Source of the DNA: Acanthosoma haemorrhoidale
Lineage: Eukaryota > Arthropoda > Insecta > Hemiptera > Acanthosomatidae
Length of the DNA stretch: 64,000 bases
Assembly (NCBI GenBank): GCA_930367205.1
Contig: OV884014.1
Coordinates: 116,133,768-116,197,767 of the forward strand
Direction of reading: 5' to 3'
In this document: positions 57,999 through 64,000 of the stretch, in pieces
Layout: the number at the start of each line of letters is the position of its first letter
How positions within the stretch are numbered: the first letter of the stretch is position 1
The notes under the pieces: generated by a model
What the model was told of the DNA's origin: nothing
Database searches by the model: none
Seen by the model: the letters and a program-made list of their open reading frames with translations, nothing else
Program-made: the position numbers and the translations under genes

Positions 57999-58545
57999 GT
58001 AAGCTATTGTTTTTATTTTGTGGTAAACTCCTCATTCATTAAACTACACTCATCCATTTTTTTTTATAATAAATTAATTTTCTACGACTCATTAACAAAT
58101 AACTTGTTACATAACTACATCAAGTGCCCTATAAAATGTGAGCTAGTAGTTCATAATTTAAATCAAGTGTGTTTAAAAAAGTATTTATACTATTGTTAAC
58201 TAAATAAAACCTCTGTCAATGGAGACTACAATGAAAGAGTTCGTTATGTCGATGGGTTTTTTTTTTAAGTTGGACGACAGTGCTTGCTAAAGAGAATGGA
58301 TACTGGGGATTGCTCAGGCTCAAGAAAACCTGACCGAAGATTCGTTACTATTTCTTTTTTTATTTTGTCAAAAAAAAGGAAATGCAGTTGATATGACAAT
58401 GCTAGAAAGTTATCCAACTGCCTAACTGTTCGTGGCTCAAAGTTTACCAAAGATCACAGAGTCACTTCCGCTTCAATCTCCCTTGAGGGTTTCTGATGTA
58501 ATTTTAAATTTTTTTAGCAAATGTGATCTTGATTATTAAAACAGC
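57999..58545. other. Unassigned AT-rich sequence
   Basis: Would be intron if the preceding exon is real. ACAATGAAAGAGTTCGTTA at about 58228 also occurs near 6529, but the similarity does not extend far. Confidence 0.4.
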
Positions 58546-59152
58546 TTAATTATGATAAAATTACAATCTGCCTCATTGGGCAATAAGTTATTGTGATAAA
58601 TGTTTTCGTTCATACCATATTTACAATTTTCATTCATGCAGTATTTGCAAACAGCCCAGAGACCTCCCAAATCCACATGGTTGTCACCTCCCTCCCATGC
58701 GAAAGAGGAAGCGGAGTCTTGCGAAGAGCGCGAGAGCCACATTGATTGAAGAAATTTGCCATTGCCAGGACTCCCACTGTTATGCATTTATAGCAGGTTT
58801 TAGTCTCCTAGGAGCATTATAGGGATGAGTGGTGCAGTGCAATGACTGTGCTAGGGATTAGGGTAGTTGGATAGGTTACTATGGAAGGGATGAGTTCGAG
58901 AATGTAAGATATGTCAAGATCGTTATGAAGGGTTTTATTGCTGACGTAATAAGGGGCATTTACTATTGTTCTCAGGACTTTTGATTGAAAGGATTGGAGA
59001 CGCTTTTCGACTTTTTCGCTGTCCCTCATAGCTCTATTCCGTATGACCAGATTGGCTTAAGTATAAATTTGTAAATTAGTAATTTGTTTTCTATTGAGAG
59101 ATGGGATGTCCTTTGAAGTAGTCTGTACAGTTATCCAAAGCGTCTGTTTATT
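58546..59152 (-). mobile_element. Jockey-A copy with RT tail and 3' UTR
   Basis: Minus-strand copy. The terminus is altered to AATTAAG at 58546. The 3' UTR has a deletion at the segment around 58720-58740, and the RT tail reads KRLQSFQSKVLRTIVNAPYY then NKTLHNDLDISYILELIPS. It extends to the QLYRLLQRTSHL-like block at about 59100-59150. A few in-frame losses (about 21 bases near 58885) occur. Confidence 0.87.
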
Positions 59153-59290
59153 TAAGTGATATTGAAAAGCAGGAATTTTAAGGTCATTATGGAGGATTCT
59201 GTTTGTGAAAAATATAATTAAAAGGTTCTATAACTGATTTTCTTAGGGCTTTAGATCGTAAGGATTGGATGCGGTTGATCTTCCAGGTTT
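59153..59290 (-). mobile_element. Diverged second Jockey fragment (A2)
   Basis: Directly abuts the previous copy and encodes, in reverse, the same domain region in diverged form: KINRIQSLRSKALRKS, then a LHNDLKIPAFQY-like block. This corresponds to IKRIQSFQSNVLRTI...LHNDLNIPYI of Jockey-A. It is therefore a different Jockey lineage and not an extension of the neighbouring copy. Confidence 0.55.
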
Positions 59291-60579
59291 AGGTTGGTAA
59301 TTAAAATTTATTATTTTATTACTACTGAGGTGTTTATGTTTATTGTTATTTATGTATTGGTACGGGGTTTATTTTGGCGTAAAACCCTCAGGTCCCCGAA
59401 GCCAAGAAGGCACCCCAGTCCCAGATGTCAGGCGGTAGCTATAGGTATTGTTATATAGAGGTATGATCACAAGATTCGGATAAAAACCGTGCATAGCTGA
59501 TGACCTAAAATATATTAATTATAAATATTGAGGATGTTCGCGGGTTCCGGGGGGAGGGATCTTGCCGATACGCTTTTATGTTAATTATTAATAATTAAAA
59601 AGATTATTATTAGTTAGTCTGATCGACTACATCCAAGACACAAGGGCGAATATTTATGTATTAAATATTTATGTGAGGATAAGATGGGAGTTAACAGCTA
59701 TGGTGTACTGGCCACTGTTCGAGTGATGCCTGTGATGACAGTTTAAGAAGATCAAACCGGATCGTACAGTTTTATCCTGATCTGATAATGATCTAGGACG
59801 TGGACGTCACCTGTCCGCACACATTCAGGATTCGGGCCGATTAGCCACCGCTTCAGATCTCGGTGTTAATGAGGTGTTAATTATTTGCTTATCTCAGTAT
59901 CCATGGTGACTCCATGTTCACGGTTGAGCCAGCTCGTTTGCCCAAGGGCTCTTGGGAGATTCGACATTTTCATCAAGGTTTATAGATTTAGTCTTCTTTG
60001 AATCGAACACGTCTTCAACGCAAATTCTTGATTACAAGTTATTCGGTCGCGTGTTCCGATCTGATTATGTGTCAACTTTAAATGATGGTCAAATTTTGAA
60101 TTATTATTGTAATATATAATAGATCCGAGGATCACTTGCCTCATGATAGGAATTTTTCTGTAGCAATTATCATAAACTGTATGTGTTTAATTCGAAAAAT
60201 CAATTCAAAACTAGGCCAGCCTTTTCGTGTCTTTTCCCGAGTGAAAAAAAAATCTATAGCATTTTAAATGAACACATAATTGATATTTTTTTAAAAATCA
60301 TCTAAGTAAGTAAAAACAGTTTTGAAAAAAAAAAACTTGTTATAAAAGTTATTATTGGTTATTTTTTGTTCATTGTAAAAGAATGACGTCCTCTGAGCTG
60401 GAACCTGAGAACACTTTATTTTATATAACTGTGCTCAATCTTTTTTTTGCTTTTAATAATTTGTTTCTCATTAGATCTAGTCCACAAATTAGTATAAGTA
60501 TTTTTTATGTTGTTGTGGAATTCACCTTAAAAATTTCGTATCGGTTTTAGTATTTTTAATTTATTTACGAGTCGCTGCG
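59291..60579. other. Unassigned sequence
   Basis: 59390-59480 and 59690-59960 are GC-richer but have no open frame of note. No repeat matched. Confidence 0.4.
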
Positions 60580-61302
60580 AGTGCGATTTGAGGTCATCGT
60601 TATTACTGAAATTTTTACCATTTAAGAACTTTTGTAAACTATAAAATAAGAAATAAATGACAATCCGATGGTGCAAGATCGGGGCTGGGGGATGCGACAT
60701 CACATCCAAGCCAAGCTCCAATAGTTTCGTACGTGTTGCTAACAGGTGGGTGAGGCCTCGCATTGTCGTGGCGGAACCCATCGAGCTTCTTAACAAGTTC
60801 CTACGACTCAACAAGACGTCTTATATGATTTTCCATTGTCGTGTGTGATACATTTAACTGTTTTGCAATCTCTCGCTCAGTTAGTTATATGACGATTCGA
60901 TTCGATTATGGCTTTCATTTTGTCACCATCAACTTCAGAAGGTCGACCAGAACGTTGTCATGTTTTAGTGAAAAATCTCCAGAACTAAATTTTTTAAACC
61001 AATTCTGATACGTGCGTTCTGTTAAACAATCAACACCGTAAACTTCACATATCCCTTTGTGAGCCTCAGCCGCTTTTTTCCTTGATGAAAATAAAAAAGC
61101 AAAATGTGTCGAAAATGCTCATTTTGCACTCCATTTTAAAACTGACATTTGTAAACAAAATTACATTGAATTTCTTTCTATAGCAACCTAAAGGTATCGA
61201 CTACCAAATCTCAAAAGAAAAAAATTGTAACATTGACAAAAGAATAACGAAACAAACATAACGCTATTGGTGCAAACCTAAATCACTTTCTTGCCAACCT
61301 GA
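60580..61302 (-). mobile_element. mariner-C, deleted copy, arm 2 of an inverted pair
   Basis: Minus-strand copy with an intact outer terminal repeat (CACTTTCTTGCCAACCTGA ending at 61302). The N-terminal half (FKKFSSGDFSLKHD, RSGRPSEVDGDKMKAII) is joined to HDNARPHPPVSNTYETIGAW-like codons, so it carries the family deletion. The copy stops at 60580 within the NFSNNDDLKSH codons and lacks the other terminal repeat. Its 5' flank is the same LINE-like tail as at 55376-55501. Confidence 0.87.
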
Positions 61303-61435
61303 TATATATAATGATTAAAATTTGCTCCTTTTATTGGATCAGAGCATTTGAAAGAGATAATATTCAGAACTGACTATTGCTAGACTGTAACCAGACGATG
61401 TGCAAACCAAAACAGGTGTGGGTGATGGGGTTCAC
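61303..61435 (-). mobile_element. LINE-like 3' tail (B3), arm 2
   Basis: Reverse complement of 55376-55501 with few differences. TATATATAATGATTAAAATT, GCTCCTTTTATTGG, AGAGATAATATTCAGAACTG, TGTAACCAGACGA and GTGATGGGGTTCACC are readable in plus orientation. The last block extends the match to the LINE-B hallmark. Confidence 0.55.
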
Positions 61436-61997
61436 CCTCGGGTTAGTCGATGTGCTTCAGTAGCAGTACCCGATAACAGTTACTTTAGCCAGTTACAGCA
61501 GAAGTGCTGTTTGAGCCGCAAGAGCGTTGAACCTGTGACCCTCGAAGGCCGATCTGCGATGGCCAAGAATCTCGTAGGAGTGATCGGCGATAAATCCTCC
61601 TCCGATTATCCCTCTCCTCCTCACTTTCTTCCTTTCCCTCCCGTCTGAGGAAGCTCGTTCTTCGTAGGACAGCAATGCCAATTTCGGCCTTAAGAGTTCC
61701 TGCTGCAGTAGCTCTTCAGATAAATCCACTCTAGAGCTGTATTTTTGTTTCTTCTCGGCTCGCTATTCTCCTCTATTTGTTTGGCCCAAATATGATGGTA
61801 TTCGTTTATGACATAAGACGAAACTTTGCTAGAACTTATTGAATGGTCTTTATGTTCTTCGTCATTTGATGGTTTATGTTATAGAGAGAATTAATTTGTT
61901 TCGCACTGAAACTGACGCTGAAGTTCGTCAGGTAAAATTATGTGGTTTAAAAAAACAATCCAACACTCGTCTAATAATAATAATTATTATTATTATC
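61436..61997. other. Unassigned sequence
   Basis: Moderately GC-rich to 61790, with opposing open frames at 61400-61648 and 61493-61729 and no recognisable content. A short (AAT/ATT)n tract lies at about 61972-61999. Confidence 0.35.
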
Positions 61998-62466
61998 ATT
62001 AAACAACTTCATTATGATAAAATTACAATCTGCCTCATTGGGCAATAAGTAATTGTGATAAATGTTCTCATTCATACCATATTTACAATTTTCATTCACT
62101 CGCTCATTCATAAAGCATTTACAAACAGCCCAGAGACCTCCAAAATCCACATAGTTGTCACCTCCCTCGCGTGTGAAGGTGGAAGCCGTGTCTTGGGAGT
62201 CCCCCACGCTCCTCCGTCAGCCGCGTCACCGAATACTAGCCAGTGGAGGCTGACCAAGAGCCCGAGAGCCACATACGCTCAGGACATGACTGGAGAAACT
62301 GACCAGGACTCCCACTGTTGCGCATTTGTAGCAGGTCACGAGGCCACTGCCGTTTCAGTCTCCGAGGAGGATATTAGGGATGAGTGCATTGCAATGACTG
62401 TCACCGGATACGAGCCAGGGGAAACTGACCAAGAGCGTGAGAGCCACAGACGCTCGGGACATATTT
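61998..62466 (-). mobile_element. Jockey-A copy, 3' UTR with a partial duplicate
   Basis: Minus-strand 3' UTR from its terminus (AATGAAG variant at 62005) to the ORF end (CTCCGAGGAGG in plus at about 62360). At 62402-62463 a second slice of the same UTR (CACCGGATACGAGCCAGGGG to AGAGCCACAGACGCTCGGGA) follows in direct orientation, as in the 16414 locus. Confidence 0.82.
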
Positions 62467-63363
62467 AATTTAAACAAAAAAAAAACTGACGTAAATACTA
62501 CCACTGACAACTCTAGAATTTTTTATCCCTTTTTGCATTGTTAATTTTTATTTAACGAAATTTTTTTTTAACTGTCGAAATGTCTATTTCACTAAGATAA
62601 TTTTCTTATAATATTCCATTGATTGAATGTGAGCCTAAGTCTTAGGACAGGCACCCTTCCCTGTTGCTGGTGCTCGATGAAGCAGATCCGAGACAGCGCA
62701 CATGTTGTCTTGGCTCCCTCCACTAATAGCTTCATGGTCTTGTTAGACCTGCACCAGTTGTTCTCTGGCTAATGGCTGACTACGTGTCCGACGTGCAGTC
62801 ATAATTGTCCTTCTTGTCTCATGCCAGATCTGGAGCTAATTGTAGACATGGCTAAATGAGCGAAAGGGACTTGTAGTCTTGCTATACCTCGAAGGGAAAG
62901 CCTCAAAGCCGTCCAAGGATGCACTCGCAGACTTCATGTTCTGTAGAAGTAATGGCGCTTATTCCAGTTTATGCAGTTTGTAGGGTTTCCTTCATTTATT
63001 ATCAAAATTATAAAACCATTTTTTTTATAATGTTCACATAATGGTCTTATGCTGATACGCAATGGATCTTGTTTAAAGACTAAATACTAACATTATCCCT
63101 CTACATTATGAACAAAGCACATAGTACATAGTATAATGTGCATATAAATTTTACTTTAGGACAAAATAGCAAGATGCTAATAGAAAATCATTTCTTCATA
63201 ATATATTTCTATGTTAGCAATATATTATTAAATAATGGATTCTGGCTTTGTTTACATTTGTCTATGAATTTTCTGGATTACACTTTTAGAATTCATATAA
63301 TATAATTACTATATATATAACTATAATAATATATAACTACTATATATATAATTTATATAATAT
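62467..63363. other. Unassigned sequence
   Basis: 62640-62950 is GC-richer without recognisable frames. 63290-63363 is a low-complexity TA-rich stretch directly at the 5' edge of the next Jockey copy. Confidence 0.4.
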
Positions 63364-63865
63364 AACTGTACAGACTACTTCAAAGGGCATGTCATCTCTC
63401 AATAGAAAATAAATTACTAATCTACAAAGTTATACTTAAGCCAATCTGGACATACGGAATAGAGCTATGGGTGACAGCAATAAAGTCGAACATCAAGCGT
63501 ATCCAATCCTTTCAATCAAACGTCCTGAAAACAATAGTAAATGCTCCTTATTACGTCAGCAACAAAACCCTTCATAACGATCTTAATATTCCTCACAATC
63601 TCAAACTCATCCCTTCCAAGTTCATAAAATTCCACAGTAACCTATCCAACCACCCTAATACCATAGCACAGTCATTGCACTGCACCACTCATCCCTATAA
63701 TCCTCCTCGGAGACTAAAACGGCAGTGGCCTCGTGACCTGCTATAAATACGTGTCAGTGTGCGTCCTGGCAATGGCCTTTTCTCCAATCATGTCCTGAGC
63801 GTATGTGGCTCTCGCACTCTTGGTCTGCCTCCGCTGGCACTTATCAAATGACGCGACTGACAGAG
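63364..63865 (+). mobile_element. Jockey-A copy with the most intact C-terminal frame
   Basis: Starts in ACTGTACAGACTACTTCAAA and reads KVILKPIWTYGIELWVTAIK, SNIKRIQSFQSNVLKTIVNA, PYYVSNKTLHNDLNIPHNLK, LIPSKFIKFHSNLSNHPNTI and PRRLKRQWPRDLL to the natural stop at 63744-63746, without a break from about 63400. The 3' UTR follows but is cut at about 63865. It is 5'-truncated in the usual way. Confidence 0.88.
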
Positions 63866-63879
63866 GAGCTTCGGTAACA

Positions 63880-64000
63880 AGCTGAAGGTGAGCCTCATCA
63901 CCTAGTGTTGTATATGAGACTATGAACTTTTAACCAAAAAAACAAAATGTATTATATTTATGCACTCCTTCAAATGCATCTGTGAATGGCAGAAAGAGGA
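63880..64000 (+). mobile_element. LINE-B2 3' UTR fragment, runs off the window
   Basis: AAGCTGAAGGTGAGCCTCATCACCTAGTG matches the LINE-B2 hallmark in two overlapping blocks, and GCACTCCTTCAAATGCATCT at 63961 matches the distal UTR seen at 20200 and 42855. It is incomplete at the window edge and placed directly after the truncated Jockey-A UTR. Confidence 0.65.

Noticed and set aside
62055..62468. 137-codon ORF
   Set aside because: Antisense reading of the Jockey-A 3' UTR. The similar frames at 14323, 17731, 45966 and 52003 are the same artefact.

Overview
This is a TE-rich, AT-rich eukaryotic intergenic or intronic window with no complete host gene that I can recognise. The repeat families point to an arthropod, most likely an insect: Jockey-clade non-LTR retrotransposons whose reverse-transcriptase tails carry motifs such as KPIWTYGIELWG, mariner elements of the DD34D type (motif SPDLAPSD) and of a DD41D type (motifs WFQQDGATCHTA and DLTPLDFFLWG). 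I cannot place the species from sequence alone. Everything coding-like that I recognise is a 5'-truncated, internally deleted or frameshifted transposon remnant, apart from a few short exon-like stretches described with low confidence.

Layout. 0.4-5.6 kb: LINE-B and Jockey-A fragments, then a mariner-C copy. 5.6-10 kb: AT-rich unique sequence with a possible terminal exon (6.86 kb) and an unexplained 171-codon ORF (7.7 kb). 10-12.2 kb: two CT/GA microsatellites, a GC-richer block with ORFs, and an LTR-like stretch containing repeat F. 12.4-13.2 kb: tRNA-derived SINE copies interrupted by repeat G. 14.3-30.4 kb: scattered Jockey-A and LINE-B fragments and another repeat G. 31-35 kb: a DD41D mariner, a local triplication, and two mariner-C copies. 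35.7-36.8 kb: Jockey-A and repeat G. 37,414-42,795: a very homogeneous satellite of 233-bp monomers (23 full units plus 23 bp, no indels). 42.8-48.5 kb: LINE-B2 tail, repeat F, LINE-B, Jockey-A, a second DD41D mariner and a chimeric LINE-B. 49.6-50.1 kb: a 38-bp minisatellite. 50.6-52.8 kb: the inverted partner of the chimeric LINE-B, a long Jockey-A copy and a possible SINE. 55.4-61.4 kb: an inverted pair of LINE-like tail plus mariner-C arms, with a candidate 84-bp host exon (57.9 kb) and Jockey copies between them. 62-64 kb: two Jockey-A copies and a LINE-B2 tail running off the end.

How the parts relate. Jockey-A has 13 copy loci, all anchored at the 3' end of the element, with nine on the minus strand; most stop sharply at AATAAAG with no A tail. 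LINE-B and LINE-B2 share the 3'-UTR hallmark GGTGAGCCCCATCACCT and end in poly(A). Every mariner-C copy that spans the region lacks the same central part of the transposase, so these are non-autonomous deletion derivatives needing a transposase from elsewhere. Both DD41D copies are likewise missing the region with the first catalytic aspartate. The most unusual structure is the 233-bp satellite, whose few variant positions recur in blocks and record recent within-array duplication.
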